From Leptolyngbya boryana PCC 6306 (GTDB taxonomy: Bacteria > Cyanobacteriota > Cyanobacteriia > Leptolyngbyales > Leptolyngbyaceae): a stretch of DNA of 64,000 nt. How positions within the stretch are numbered: the first letter of the stretch is position 1; each line of letters opens with the position of its first letter. The notes below the pieces were generated by a model. That model saw only the letters and a list, made by a program, of their open reading frames with translations. It did no database searches and was not told the DNA's origin. The DNA lies in NCBI RefSeq assembly GCF_000353285.1, contig NZ_KB731324.1, positions 2,560,577 to 2,624,576 on the forward strand. The letters are read 5' to 3'. Positions 14,362 through 24,103 of this stretch are shown in pieces. A program made the position numbers and the translations under genes.

Positions 14362-15398
14362 GCGTAGAGGGTCATGACCTCGGATAGTGGCAAACGGGAC
14401 TGTGCTGCGATCGCAAAGTCTGATGTATGCCCCCGATCAAAATGCTCCGCTGCGGCACATCCAATCATGGCAGCGTTATCTGTACAGAATTTCATCGGCG
14501 GAAATAAAACTTTAATCTGATGCGGTTCAGCCGCCGCTTGAAGTTCTGCTCTCAATCCTCGATTGGCTGCAACACCCCCGCCGACTGCAATTGTGTTTAG
14601 TCCGTAATTTTTAGCGCAGGCGATCGCTCGTTTCGTCAAGGCTCGTACCACGGTTGCTTGAAAACTAGCCGCGAGATCGGCAATGGGGATCGGTTCACCA
14701 GTTGCCTGCAATTTTTGAGTCAGCCGCAAAACCGCTGTCTTTAAGCCGCTAAAACTTGAATCATAAGGATGAACGCCACCTTCAGGTAAAGAGATCTGAC
14801 CTTCAGGTAGGGCAAAAGCGCGTGGATTGCCCTCTGCCGCCAACCGATCAATAACTGGGCCGCCTGGATAGCCCAGATTCAATAAGCGAGCAACTTTATC
14901 AAACGCTTCACCTGCGGCATCGTCCCGGGTCTGCCCTAACACTTCATATTTGCCGCAGTCTTTGACGTAGATTAGGCTGGTATGTCCGCCAGAGACGAGA
15001 AGACAGAGAAAGGGCGGTTCGAGATGGGGATCACTGAGGTAGGAGGCGTAAATGTGCCCTTCTAGGTGATGTACACCAATAAAGGGCTTTTGATGGACGA
15101 TCGCTAAAGTCTTGGCGGCAGTCAATCCCACTAAAAGTGCACCGACGAGTCCGGGCGTACAAGTGCCCGCGATCGCATCGATTTCTGACCAGGTTATGCC
15201 GGATGCTTCAAGGGCTTGAGCGATCGCTAAATTGACCATTTCCACATGTTGCCGTGAAGCAACTTCAGGAACAACCCCGCCGTATTTCTGGTGAATCGCG
15301 ATTTGAGACGACACAATGCTGCTGAGAATGTGACGATTTTTTACGATTGCCACCGCAGTTTCGTCACAACTTGTTTCAATTGCTAAGACCGTTGCCAT
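14358..15398 (-). CDS. tsaD: tRNA N6-adenosine threonylcarbamoyltransferase TsaD
   Basis: TsaD transfers the threonylcarbamoyl group made by TsaC to A37 of ANN-decoding tRNAs (t6A), together with TsaB and TsaE. It belongs to the ASKHA fold. The 346-aa length is normal. Visible features: the N-terminal [10 protein letters not shown] phosphate-binding motif, the metal-binding HHLEGH (His111 and His115), SGGHTSL, and near the C-terminus [11 protein letters not shown] and the FCTDNAAMI motif. The ATG at 15398 gives the standard N-terminus. It is transcribed away from psaF and converges on the 192-aa gene. Confidence 0.97.
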   Translation of the reverse strand: MATVLAIETSCDETAVAIVKNRHILSSIVSSQIAIHQKYGGVVPEVASRQHVEMVNLAIAQALEASGITWSEIDAIAGTCTPGLVGALLVGLTAAKTLAIVHQKPFIGVHHLEGHIYASYLSDPHLEPPFLCLLVSGGHTSLIYVKDCGKYEVLGQTRDDAAGEAFDKVARLLNLGYPGGPVIDRLAAEGNPRAFALPEGQISLPEGGVHPYDSSFSGLKTAVLRLTQKLQATGEPIPIADLAASFQATVVRALTKRAIACAKNYGLNTIAVGGGVAANRGLRAELQAAAEPHQIKVLFPPMKFCTDNAAMIGCAAAEHFDRGHTSDFAIAAQSRLPLSEVMTLYA

Positions 15399-15568
15399 TT
15401 GCTGGTAGGTTTTGGGAGTAGGTGACTTTAGCAGTCGCTCGAATTAGAGTGAGCTAAGCTGATTTCCTAGTTTAGCGCTCTGTTGGATTCACCCCCATTT
15501 GTGGAAAAATCAACTTCGTTTTTGACACAACTTTTCTTTGTAATTCGTAAATAAAGGGAAACAATTCC

Positions 15569-16111
15569 ATGCAACGATTGTTTGCTCTAGTTCTCGTTCT
15601 TTTCCTAGGATTGGGCTTTGCCAACCCTCAGCCTGCTCACGCCTACAATTTGACTCGGTGTGGCGACAATCCTGTGTTCGTTCAACGAATGAAAGATTCG
15701 ACTAGCGCCAGCGCGCAGCGTCGTTTTGAGCAGTATTCCGATTTGCTATGCGGTAAGGATGATGGTCTACCTCACTTGATCACGGATGGCAACCTGGCAC
15801 ATGCTGGCGAATTCACCATTCCTGGCATTCTGTTCTTGCTGATTACGGGCTGGATCGGTTGGGCAGGTCGCTCTTATCTCCAAGCCGTTAAGAAGACAGG
15901 TAAGCCTGAAGAAAACGAAATCATTATCAATGTGCCTTTGGCAATCTCCTGCATGTTGGGGGCTGCTTTATGGCCTTTATTGGCAGTGAAAGAGTTGCTG
16001 AGCGGCGAATTGACCGAGCGTGACGGAAATGTTCCAGTTGGAGCAGATTCTGTCCTATTGGCTCAAGCGAATAAGCAAGCACCTGCGGCTTCACAAAACC
16101 GAGCACGCTAA
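15569..16111 (+). CDS. psaF: Photosystem I subunit III PsaF
   Basis: PsaF is a plastocyanin/cytochrome c6-side subunit of photosystem I. The 180-aa precursor begins with a signal peptide (hydrophobic 5-18, cleavage after AHA near 25), then the lumenal N-terminus YNLTRCGDNPVF, the conserved FTIPGILFLLITGWIGWAGRSYL membrane region, and a second hydrophobic stretch, PLAISCMLGAALWPLLAVKEL. The C-terminal tail after about residue 150 is longer and more variable than in many homologues. psaJ follows 27 bases later, the usual psaFJ operon. Confidence 0.97.
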   Translation: MQRLFALVLVLFLGLGFANPQPAHAYNLTRCGDNPVFVQRMKDSTSASAQRRFEQYSDLLCGKDDGLPHLITDGNLAHAGEFTIPGILFLLITGWIGWAGRSYLQAVKKTGKPEENEIIINVPLAISCMLGAALWPLLAVKELLSGELTERDGNVPVGADSVLLAQANKQAPAASQNRAR

Positions 16112-16138
16112 TTTTCTTCACGTTTTGGAGGTTCATCC

Positions 16139-16264
16139 ATGTCTGGTCTTCTGAGATATCTTTCATCGGCTCCTGTAGCGACTGCACTGTGGTTGACTTT
16201 TACTGCAGGTCTTTTGATTGAATTTAATCGGTTCTTCCCTGATTTGCTGTCTCATCCGAGATAA
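16139..16264 (+). CDS. psaJ: Photosystem I subunit IX PsaJ
   Basis: A 41-aa single-span protein that packs against PsaF at the edge of photosystem I. The pattern [13 protein letters not shown], the hydrophobic helix [20 protein letters not shown] and the short C-terminus are typical PsaJ. GGAGG lies nine bases before the ATG. The frame is too short for common gene-length cutoffs. A terminator follows 21 bases after the stop. Confidence 0.95.
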   Translation: MSGLLRYLSSAPVATALWLTFTAGLLIEFNRFFPDLLSHPR

Positions 16265-16284
16265 GCGGATTTGGAACTTTTTTG

Positions 16285-16319
16285 AATGCGCGATCGACTT
16301 CTGTGATCGCGCATTTTTG
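16285..16319 (+). terminator. Terminator of psaFJ
   Basis: An 11-bp stem AATGCGCGATC / GATCGCGCATT around a 9-base loop, followed by TTTTG. It separates psaFJ from the second psaJ-like gene. Confidence 0.8.
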
Positions 16320-16421
16320 TTAAATCTATCCATTAGTAGAGTGAGGGGTCTTCATTGGGTTGATGATTCGTAGTCGCAATTTTTTTAAGGTGTAAGCGTC
16401 CTTAATATATTGGAGCCGCTT

Positions 16422-16550
16422 ATGTCTTCTGGTTTTCTCAGATTTCTCTCGCTTTCCTCAATTCTAGGGATTGCAACTGTTAGCTTCTTTTTGACTTTAT
16501 TTATTTTGATTAACTGGGTTTCGCCTGATCTGCTGTATTTGATGCATTAG
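16422..16550 (+). CDS. Second PsaJ-like protein, 42 aa
   Basis: MSSGFLRFLSLSSI is followed by the hydrophobic span ATVSFFLTLFILINWV and SPDLLYLMH. The N-terminus (SGFLRFLS against SGLLRYLS) and the PDLL end match PsaJ of the gene 160 bases upstream, while the helix has diverged. GGAG lies about seven bases before the ATG. It has its own promoter region after the psaFJ terminator, so it is a diverged psaJ duplicate with separate expression. It could be an alternative subunit for a stress-specific photosystem I or a decaying copy. Confidence 0.75.
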   Translation: MSSGFLRFLSLSSILGIATVSFFLTLFILINWVSPDLLYLMH

Positions 16551-16613
16551 AAACTTACAGGCAATACGCTGATTCGCTTATACTTTGAGGCGTGTCGCGT
16601 ATTGCCTGCCGTT

Positions 16614-17219
16614 ATGAATCCTGAGCTTGAGATTAGACGATTGTTAGACGTGATGCCTGCATCGGGTCGGATGTTTGTCAAGTTGGTCAGTAAGCCAGAT
16701 CAGCGATCGTTCATTGATACTCCTGCACCGTTACCCTGGGGCAGGGATCGCCCGGTTTATATTAATTTCGACCTTTGGAGTCGGTTGTCGCGATCTCAGC
16801 GTGACCTCCTGATCTTGCGAACGGTCAGTTGGAGTAGCAATATTAAATGGTTTCAACCGACCCCAATGTTAGGACTGACCGCATTAGGTGCGATCGGATT
16901 GGGGGTTGAACTTGCTCAGCAGGATTTTGTGGGAGTTGCAGCGGCAAGTGGATTAAGCGCGATCGCACTCTTTCAAATTTGGCGGAATAACCGCAGCTCG
17001 CGGATGGAACTCGAAGCGGATGAACAAGCGCTGAAAATTGCTCAACGACGAGGCTATACAGAAACTGAAGCGGCACGGGCTTTGTTGAGTGCGATCGAAG
17101 CTGTCGCCCAAAATGAAGGGCGCATGTTGAGTTTTGTGGAATTACTGCGATGTCAAGGTTTGAGAGCCATTGGGGGACTTTCTCCCGTTGGCATTCCTGA
17201 CGAGTTGAGAAGCGAATGA
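16614..17219 (+). CDS. DUF3318-type conserved cyanobacterial protein
   Basis: About 201 aa from the ATG at 16614 (MNPELEIRRLLDVMPASGRM), the usual start in this family as I remember it; a GTG at 16602 is also in frame. A middle hydrophobic stretch (about 85-122) could be one or two membrane spans. The helical region after it, ELEADEQALKIAQRRGYTETEAARALL, resembles the metalloprotease-like segment of membrane-associated proteins but has no HExxH. Its function is not known to me. Confidence 0.7.
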   Translation: MNPELEIRRLLDVMPASGRMFVKLVSKPDQRSFIDTPAPLPWGRDRPVYINFDLWSRLSRSQRDLLILRTVSWSSNIKWFQPTPMLGLTALGAIGLGVELAQQDFVGVAAASGLSAIALFQIWRNNRSSRMELEADEQALKIAQRRGYTETEAARALLSAIEAVAQNEGRMLSFVELLRCQGLRAIGGLSPVGIPDELRSE

Positions 17220-17455
17220 TCTACCCAATGACTGGGAGAGTTAAATTGCGGTGAACTCCGGGAAATCACTTAGGAATTTGAGATCGGGGCAGGGAACTTT
17301 AGCAATACGACCCCACTGGAAATAAAGACTTCATGATTGAAGGCATGAATTCACGGACTGCTCCGAATTCAAAGTTTCTGGATACTATGGGTTTGTTGCG
17401 GAAATGACGGACAATCGCGCCGTCAGTGACCCACGATCGCAGGGCAGCATATTTT

Positions 17456-18580
17456 ATGTCTCACATGGCAACCCAAACTCCACCCTCTCGCAGCATTGAT
17501 GTCAGCTTAGATGTCGAGTTGCGAAACGTCACCAAAGTTTATCACGGTGAATCTGCGGTTCGCAGTATTGATTTGGGCATTCGGCGCGGCGAGTTTTTTA
17601 GTATCTTAGGGCCGTCTGGTTGTGGTAAAACGACGACGCTGCGGATGATTGCGGGATTTGAGCATCCGACCTCGGGCGAGATTTTGATCCGCGATCGCTC
17701 GATGTCGAATGTCCCACCGTACAAACGTCCTGCCAATACAGTCTTTCAGAGCTACGCCCTGTTCGGTCATATGACCGTCGCAGAAAATATTGCATTTGGG
17801 CTGAAAATTCAGAAATGTTCGCGATCAGAAGTTCAAGATCGAGTTCGAGATGCGTTGAAATTAGTCAAGCTCGAAGCGCTTGCCAATCGATTTCCAGCGC
17901 AGCTCTCCGGTGGACAACAACAACGAGTCGCCGTTGCCCGTGCTTTAGTCAATCGCCCCGCCGTTCTGCTGCTCGATGAACCGCTAGGCGCATTAGATTT
18001 GAAGTTACGCAAAGAGATGCAGGTTGAACTCGCAACGTTACATCGAGAATTAGGCATGACCTTTGTGATGGTGACGCATGATCAGGAAGAAGCGTTGTCA
18101 TTATCCGATCGCATTGCCGTGATGAACTTGGGGAAAGTTGAGCAAGTGGGAACGCCTGAGCAAATTTACGATCGTCCACGCACTTCATTTGTTGCAGATT
18201 TCATTGGGGATACGAATCTATTTCGCGGCAAGATTGAAGGCGCACATCCTGAGACGCTTTGGATTAGAACCGAGACGGGTATCAAAATGACCGTCCAGCA
18301 GGATACTGCCTCGAAATCCCTGACTTCTGGCTGGGTCACGGTGAGCGTACGTCCTGAGAAAATCCAGATTAGTCTAGCTCCTCAAGCAGCAGCAAACTGC
18401 TTTGAAGGCAGATTGCAAGATGTGATGTATCTGGGAACTCATGTCTATTGCGTGATAGCCCTGAACTCTGGCGATCGTGTGATTGTGCGTCAGCCAAAAT
18501 CACCTAAACTTCCAAACGCAGACGCTCCACTCTATGTGTCTTGGGATGCAGCCGACAGTTTAGCGTTATCTGAGTTGTAA
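17456..18580 (+). CDS. potA: Spermidine/putrescine ABC transporter ATP-binding protein PotA
   Basis: The cytoplasmic ATPase of a PotABCD polyamine importer. It has Walker A GPSGCGKTT, a Q-loop before SYALFGHMTV, the signature LSGGQQQR, Walker B LLLDEPLGALD, and H-loop VTHDQEEAL, then a TOBE domain (about 280-370). The start is uncertain: a GTG at 17426 is in frame, but the ATG at 17456 (or 17465) better fits the family. It is the first gene of a four-gene operon with potD 10 bases downstream. The 236-base gap upstream shows no other gene and presumably holds the promoter. Confidence 0.93.
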   Translation: MSHMATQTPPSRSIDVSLDVELRNVTKVYHGESAVRSIDLGIRRGEFFSILGPSGCGKTTTLRMIAGFEHPTSGEILIRDRSMSNVPPYKRPANTVFQSYALFGHMTVAENIAFGLKIQKCSRSEVQDRVRDALKLVKLEALANRFPAQLSGGQQQRVAVARALVNRPAVLLLDEPLGALDLKLRKEMQVELATLHRELGMTFVMVTHDQEEALSLSDRIAVMNLGKVEQVGTPEQIYDRPRTSFVADFIGDTNLFRGKIEGAHPETLWIRTETGIKMTVQQDTASKSLTSGWVTVSVRPEKIQISLAPQAAANCFEGRLQDVMYLGTHVYCVIALNSGDRVIVRQPKSPKLPNADAPLYVSWDAADSLALSEL

Positions 18581-18590
18581 GGAGGCAGTT

Positions 18591-19691
18591 ATGTCCTATT
18601 GTGCCTCTCGTCGCCGATTCATCAAAACTGCAGCCGCAGGAGTTTCAGGGTTTGCGCTGTCAAGTTGTGGTTGGACATTAGCAAAAGTTCAGACTGATCA
18701 GGCGATCGTGCAGTCTTCCGATGAACTCAATATCTACACTTGGTCGAATTACATTGATCAAGAACTCGTCGATGCATTTCAAGCCAAGACAGGGATCAAA
18801 GTTAAGTTTGATGTGTTTGATTCTAACGAGACGATGTTGGCAGCTTTCCAAGCCGGAAAAGCAAAAATCTATAGCGTCATTTATCCATCGGACTATAAAG
18901 TGACTCAGATGAGTAAGCTCGGCTATTTGAGCCAGCTTGATCACTTACGGTTAGAAAGCCTCCGTCATCTGATTCCGCGTTTTCAAACCTCACTGCATGA
19001 CCCCGGCAATCGTTACAGTGTGCCGATGAGTTGGGGAACGACCGGATTGATCTATAACAGTGAAAAAATCAAGGATGCACCCAAAGATTGGAACTATCTG
19101 TGGGAGAACAAAGAGAAGTTGATGCGACGCATGACCTTGATGAATGATGTGCGGGAAGTGTTAGGAGCAACGTTACGATCGCTTGGATTCTCCTACAATT
19201 CCACCAACCCAGCCGAATTGAAAAAAGCATACGATCGGCTACAAGAATTGAAACCTGCGATCGCGACTTTCACAACCGATGCCTGGCGGGATCAATTAAT
19301 TGCTGGAGATTTGTCGATCGCGATGGCTTACTCCTCAGATGCGGCACTGGCAATGAAAGACAATCCAAAGTTGAAATATGTCATCCCGAGCAGTGGCACT
19401 TCTCTCTGGACAGATACGATGGTGATTCCCAAAACGGCTCCCAACCCTGATGGAGCTTACGCTTGGTTGGAGTTTATGCTTCAGCCTGAAGTCGCCGCCA
19501 AAATGACAGAACGGTTATCCTTTGCAACGACCAATCAAGCTGGCATTGCTCAACTCCCTGAAGCGATTCGGTCAAATTCTAGCTTGTTCCCCGCGATGGA
19601 GTTGTTGAATAGATCCGAATCGATCGCACCCGTAGAGCGGGAAACGCTAGAAGCCTACGAACGATATTGGACGAAACTCACGAGTAGCTGA
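18591..19691 (+). CDS. potD: Polyamine ABC transporter substrate-binding lipoprotein PotD
   Basis: A periplasmic polyamine-binding protein, 366 aa. The N-terminus has a Tat-like RRRFIK, then a hydrophobic stretch ending in a lipobox (ALSSC, Cys26), so it is probably exported by Tat and lipidated. The mature protein starts its first lobe with LNIYTWSNYIDQELV, the PotD/PotF hallmark. AAGGAGG lies just before the start, which follows potA by 10 bases. Confidence 0.94.
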   Translation: MSYCASRRRFIKTAAAGVSGFALSSCGWTLAKVQTDQAIVQSSDELNIYTWSNYIDQELVDAFQAKTGIKVKFDVFDSNETMLAAFQAGKAKIYSVIYPSDYKVTQMSKLGYLSQLDHLRLESLRHLIPRFQTSLHDPGNRYSVPMSWGTTGLIYNSEKIKDAPKDWNYLWENKEKLMRRMTLMNDVREVLGATLRSLGFSYNSTNPAELKKAYDRLQELKPAIATFTTDAWRDQLIAGDLSIAMAYSSDAALAMKDNPKLKYVIPSSGTSLWTDTMVIPKTAPNPDGAYAWLEFMLQPEVAAKMTERLSFATTNQAGIAQLPEAIRSNSSLFPAMELLNRSESIAPVERETLEAYERYWTKLTSS

Positions 19692-19703
19692 GGATATTAA
19701 ACT

Positions 19704-20588
19704 ATGAAAGCGCCCTCGATTTCTGAATCCTCTACCTCTAGCTCTCCTCGCTGGTTGCAGCCAGTCTTGATGCTCTCGCCTGCGGGACTTTGGCTATTGT
19801 TGCTGTTGATTGTTCCGACCCTGATTATTTTCCAATTGAGCCTTGTTCCCAACATCAAACCGGGCGATGTCGTGAATCCATCAGGATTGGAGAATTACTT
19901 GCGAATTTTTCAGCCTGAGAGTTTCCCTGCTCTTTGGCGATCGTTCCTCTTCGCATCGGGAACGACGATCGCTTGTCTTGTCCTCGGCTTTCCCGTCGCG
20001 TATTGGATTGCTCTCACTTCTCCCAAACGCTGGCAAAATCTCATCTTAATGGGCTTTACATTGCCTCTTTGGACATCTTCGCTGTTGCGATCGTATGCCT
20101 GGATTAGCATTCTGCGTCGAACTGGCGTACTCAACAGCTTTCTGATGAGTCTCGGTTTACCGACCTTAGATTTATTAAATCAACCGATCGCAGTCCTGAT
20201 CGGCATGACCTATGGTTTATTGCCTTACATGGTTCTGATTCTCTATGCCTCGTTAGAAAAGCTCGATCGACGATTGTTAGAAGCCGCCGCAGACTTAGGC
20301 GCAACCCCTCAACAAGCGTTCTGGAAAGTGACTGTCCCCCAATGCTTTCCGGGCATTATTGCTGGAGGTTTGCTGGTATTCATCACGGCGCTAGGAGACT
20401 TTATCAATCCAGAGCTATTAGGCGGAACATCGAGCCGAACTGCGGCGCGTGTCGTTTATGACCAATTCCTAGGTGCAACGCAGAATTGGGGATATGGCTC
20501 AGCTTTGAGCATGATGCTGATTTTAATCGTCAGTATTGCGATCGCACTGCTCATTAAATACGGAGATCAGAATGCAAAGTCAATTTAG
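19704..20588 (+). CDS. potB: Polyamine ABC transporter permease PotB
   Basis: A 294-aa inner-membrane permease with about six membrane helices. The cytoplasmic EAA loop reads EAAADLGATPQQAFWKVTVP, the contact site for PotA. It lies 12 bases after potD and overlaps potC by 17 bases, so the two permeases are translationally coupled, as in other PotB/PotC pairs. Confidence 0.94.
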   Translation: MKAPSISESSTSSSPRWLQPVLMLSPAGLWLLLLLIVPTLIIFQLSLVPNIKPGDVVNPSGLENYLRIFQPESFPALWRSFLFASGTTIACLVLGFPVAYWIALTSPKRWQNLILMGFTLPLWTSSLLRSYAWISILRRTGVLNSFLMSLGLPTLDLLNQPIAVLIGMTYGLLPYMVLILYASLEKLDRRLLEAAADLGATPQQAFWKVTVPQCFPGIIAGGLLVFITALGDFINPELLGGTSSRTAARVVYDQFLGATQNWGYGSALSMMLILIVSIAIALLIKYGDQNAKSI

Positions 20589-21366
20589 AAATCGCATCTC
20601 AGCAGGGTTTACCTTGCTGATGTTTGGCTTTATGTATTTACCGCTATCAGTGCTCGCGTTCTACAGCTTTAATCAAGCTCCAAACAGTGCTCAGTGGACT
20701 GGATTTACATTATCTTGGTACATCAAATTTTTCCAAGATAGTCGAATTCTTTCAGCGCTTCGAGATAGTTTGTTAGTTGCAAGTTTGGCAACTGCGATCG
20801 CAGCTGTCATTGGAACCTTACTGGCGATCGGGCTTGCAAAATATCAGTTCTTTGGCAAAAAGTTATTTCAAGGTGCAGCTTATTTGCCGTTGATTATTCC
20901 TGATATCGCGATCGCAGTTGCAACCCTTGTATTTTTAGCAGTCATTGCAGTACCCCTGAGCCTTTGGACAATCGTGGCTGCCCATGTCGTTTTCTGCCTG
21001 GCTTACATCGCGTTAGTCGTTTCAACACGACTCGTCAATCTTGACCCGCATCTGGAGGAAGCAGCGTTAGATTTGGGTGCAACTCCGATGCAGTCATTGG
21101 TGATGGTATTGCTGCCGCAGTTAATGCCCGCGATCGTCTCGGGCTGTCTCCTGGCTTTCGTGTTGAGCATGGATGATTTTCTCATCGCAAGCTTTACCGC
21201 AGGTGGAGGGATTACAACTTTGCCGATGGAGATCTTCAGCCGAATCCGAACCAGTGTAAGACCGGATATGAATGCATTGAGCGTCGTTTTGCTGGTGATT
21301 TCAGGTGGACTCGCTCTACTGGCTGAAGGGATTCGCTACCAGGGTGAGAAGAAGCGATTCACTTAG
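20572..21366 (+). CDS. potC: Polyamine ABC transporter permease PotC
   Basis: The second permease, 264 aa from the ATG at 20572 (an upstream in-frame start at 20536 lies deep in potB and is unlikely). Six hydrophobic helices and the EAA loop EEAALDLGATPMQSLVMVLLP are visible. The C-terminus ends in the basic GEKKRFT. Its stop overlaps the stop of the convergent CHAD gene by four bases. Confidence 0.94.
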   Translation: MQSQFRNRISAGFTLLMFGFMYLPLSVLAFYSFNQAPNSAQWTGFTLSWYIKFFQDSRILSALRDSLLVASLATAIAAVIGTLLAIGLAKYQFFGKKLFQGAAYLPLIIPDIAIAVATLVFLAVIAVPLSLWTIVAAHVVFCLAYIALVVSTRLVNLDPHLEEAALDLGATPMQSLVMVLLPQLMPAIVSGCLLAFVLSMDDFLIASFTAGGGITTLPMEIFSRIRTSVRPDMNALSVVLLVISGGLALLAEGIRYQGEKKRFT

Positions 21367-22307
21367 GTCGGTTCTAGTACAGTCCGCCGAAGCTGCATTC
21401 GGAATGAAGGGTCGAGATATTTTTCTTGTTGCGATCGCCATTGCTGCCAAGCGTTGATGATTTTCTCTTGCAGGCGATCGGCAAAAATCGGACAAGTTTT
21501 CTCGATCGCTTGCTTCAAGCTGCTCTCTAAGAACTCCTGCATCACAACGCTATCTTGAATCTCTCCCAAACTCTCTTGAATCGCTTTGAAATCCTCGACT
21601 TGAGCCTTGTAAGCCTCTCCATAGAACTCGGTGAATAGCTCAGTTTGATAGCGCACCCGTTTCATTTGCTTCCGTAAATCGTGGAGCGATGCGTTCTGCC
21701 GCAATTGTTCTCGAATCGATTCGGCTGTAATCGGGGCAAATCTGCCAGATTCTTCTCGTCCAATCAGCCAAGCGGGATGCAGCAGAACGCCATGAATCAG
21801 AGGCATCAAGACATCGGGTAAGACGGATTGAATTGGGAGTTGCCCAATCACCCGATAATGTGGCAACGCTAACCAATTCTCCATTTCTTTCCGAAATGCC
21901 TTGTATTCGTGCGATTTCAACGCCTTTTGCAGTTTTTTGAAATCTCGCGATCGCTGTTTCTGGAGTTTCTTCAACGCCCGTTTTAATTCTTTCTGCTCTG
22001 ATTCTGGCAAAGTGGGCGACTTCAATTCAAGCTGCAACACATCTGCATCTCGCACTGCACCTAAAATTTGAGCAAACTTACGGATTTTTGCTTCACTCGC
22101 GGCTTTTGGCAGATCTGCTACAAATCCAAAAACCTGAATTGCGGTTCTCAGTCGCCGCAGTCCGACTCGCATTTGATGCAGTGCCTCTGGATCTTGATCC
22201 GCTAAAACTTCTTCTTCGTGCTTCATCGCTTTACGGAAATGTTTCTCGATCGCACGATAAGCAAAGTGACTCAGCGTTTCTGATTGCAGTGGGATATGGA
22301 GATTCAT
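21363..22307 (-). CDS. CHAD domain protein
   Basis: A 314-aa protein of the conserved histidine alpha-helical domain family, all-helical and rich in Lys/Arg; CHAD proteins bind polyphosphate. Diagnostic pieces: VLADQDPEALHQMRVGLRRLR (about 37-56), a central basic helix, and LHDLRKQMKRVRYQTELF (about 215-232), each with conserved His and Arg. There is no attached CYTH (triphosphatase) domain. It lies alone between potC and a nuclease gene. Confidence 0.88.
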   Translation of the reverse strand: MNLHIPLQSETLSHFAYRAIEKHFRKAMKHEEEVLADQDPEALHQMRVGLRRLRTAIQVFGFVADLPKAASEAKIRKFAQILGAVRDADVLQLELKSPTLPESEQKELKRALKKLQKQRSRDFKKLQKALKSHEYKAFRKEMENWLALPHYRVIGQLPIQSVLPDVLMPLIHGVLLHPAWLIGREESGRFAPITAESIREQLRQNASLHDLRKQMKRVRYQTELFTEFYGEAYKAQVEDFKAIQESLGEIQDSVVMQEFLESSLKQAIEKTCPIFADRLQEKIINAWQQWRSQQEKYLDPSFRMQLRRTVLEPT

Positions 22308-22453
22308 GGCGAGTTTTTATCAAGGGAATACACCTCTATTCTGAGTCTCTGTCACTCCCAGAATAGAAACATCTCACTTAAGTTAATGATTGCGGTTCTG
22401 ACGCATTCAGTGGTGTTTTAGAGATATTTCGGAATCCTTAATTTCAGCTTCTT

Positions 22454-23224
22454 TCATAAAGGAATCTCTTGGATCTCTGCCAAGTTTAAGAACACTTCCG
22501 CATTGACTGCTTCTGTCGATCGCTGACATCGCACCGCAAAACTACATCCGCTACATTCTTCGGTTTGTGGAATTTGCGGGAAAGGCTGATTTTTGGTCTC
22601 ATAGCGATCGAGCCATTCATCCAACTGGGCTAACAATTGCTGCAAGCTTTGCCGCGTTTCCTTATGCTGTTGCGTACTGTAAGCGAATCTCAAGCTCTGA
22701 GGAGATTCAGCGGCTCCCTGCGCTTGGAAAAACCAATACGTCATCGAAATCTGCTCTGGTGCATATTCACTCGTCTCCGCCAAAACAAATGGATAGAGGC
22801 GAGACTGCCAGTTTTGCGATAAGTCCTTTCGCGCTGGTTTTGGATAAGTCTTCCAATCTAAAATTTGCGCTGCTGAATCTGTTAAAAGTAGCAAATCATA
22901 GACCACAGTCAATAAATGCCCATTGAATTCGAGCGTCCGAAGATGCTCACTCTCCCGAAAGCTAGGACGCTCAATCTGAAGAATTGTCGGAGCAGCACCC
23001 GTAAAAGCGTGAAACCATTGGCGAAGTTGCGGATCTTCTTGCAGGAAAGGCTCGATCGGTAAATCCATTTCCCACTGTTGCATCAGCGCATGAAATCGAC
23101 TTCCTGCCGCAAGTCGCTCTCGCTGCTCGGGTGAATTCGCTGATCCCAACTGCTCTATATAAGTGTGCTGAAATTTGCGCGGACACAATTCAAGTAAATT
23201 CAAATGTCCTTGAGAGATTCGCAT
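22454..23224 (-). CDS. PD-(D/E)XK nuclease family protein (RecB-like)
   Basis: A 256-aa protein with the layout of PDDEXK_1 / RecB-C-terminal nucleases: an N-terminal LNLLELCPRKFQHTY (the usual LYxxCPRKF helix), the catalytic core AAQILDWKTYPKP (Asp-x-Lys) around 136-148, the QSRLYPFVLAE helix after it, and a C-terminal CSGCSFAVRCQ cysteine cluster that may help hold an Fe-S cluster. It is probably a stand-alone exonuclease-like repair protein. Its start overlaps the stop of the fibrillin gene by one base (TAATG), so they are coupled. Confidence 0.85.
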   Translation of the reverse strand: MRISQGHLNLLELCPRKFQHTYIEQLGSANSPEQRERLAAGSRFHALMQQWEMDLPIEPFLQEDPQLRQWFHAFTGAAPTILQIERPSFRESEHLRTLEFNGHLLTVVYDLLLLTDSAAQILDWKTYPKPARKDLSQNWQSRLYPFVLAETSEYAPEQISMTYWFFQAQGAAESPQSLRFAYSTQQHKETRQSLQQLLAQLDEWLDRYETKNQPFPQIPQTEECSGCSFAVRCQRSTEAVNAEVFLNLAEIQEIPL

Positions 23225-23808
23225 TAGTTCTTCGTTAAAACAAACACACTGCCTTCATTGCCGCGCCCAATCCGCAAATCCTCATCAAGATAAGTCACAT
23301 CCAGCCATCCTTGTTGATCCCGGTCTTTGATCTGAAAATCGATCGCGGCAAACTTCTTCTCGGATTCTAGCTGTTGAATAAAGTAACTGGGAGATTGGTA
23401 ATCGATTAAGCGTTGCAGACCAATGAACGATCGCTCAAATTTCACATCGACTCGGCGATCCGTCATCCGACGAAAGCGAGCAACCACTGCCACAATTCCT
23501 TCTAAAAACGGCACACCCGAAACTTCCGCAATATTATAGAGTTTCGCTTCGGGAGCGTGAATACACTGATAAACCTGCCCCAATTTGAGCAACGGAAATT
23601 GATCAATCCCCAAAATGCCGCGACTGGTCGTGTAAATTAACCGCCAATCACCATCAAGTAAGTGAATTGCTTCAAGTGGGCGAGGGGTAGGATTGCGATC
23701 TTCGAGTTGAGCGATCGCCGCTAAAATTGCCTGTTTTTCGGACTCTGAGGCGAGAATGCCGCGATTCGTTCCCGCGATCGCTTCGAGTAAAGCAGCTTTC
23801 CCGATCAT
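23224..23808 (-). CDS. PAP/fibrillin family lipid-associated protein
   Basis: A 194-aa lipocalin-like plastid-lipid-associated protein. Recognisable features: the start helix KAALLEAIAGTNRGI, LDGDWRLIYTTSRGILGIDQFP (the family's WxLxYTT motif), QVYQCI, and the end segment LDVTYLDEDLRIGRGNEGSVFVL. Fibrillins associate with thylakoid lipids and photoprotection in cyanobacteria and plants. It is upstream of and coupled to the nuclease gene. Confidence 0.9.
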   Translation of the reverse strand: MIGKAALLEAIAGTNRGILASESEKQAILAAIAQLEDRNPTPRPLEAIHLLDGDWRLIYTTSRGILGIDQFPLLKLGQVYQCIHAPEAKLYNIAEVSGVPFLEGIVAVVARFRRMTDRRVDVKFERSFIGLQRLIDYQSPSYFIQQLESEKKFAAIDFQIKDRDQQGWLDVTYLDEDLRIGRGNEGSVFVLTKN

Positions 23809-24103
23809 GATGCGCTCCTAGCGTAAACAGAATTAATCGTAATCGCTCTCCACGGCTCTGCTTCAGATTCAAAAAGTTTCTTAAATTCAGTCTTGATCCA
23901 AAAAATCCGAAATTCCGAAATTATTTACTTGACAATTTCAGAAAAACGTAGAAAATGCATTGAATCTAAACCGTATATTGCTAATTTGCGAAAGCAAAAG
24001 CAAATTCAATGTGCCAGCTATACCCGTAAGTGTTACACTCTGGGTGTTTCGGTCGATCTAAGATAAAGTAGAAGCTCTCTACTGTTGGAGTTACAACCGC
24101 TCA

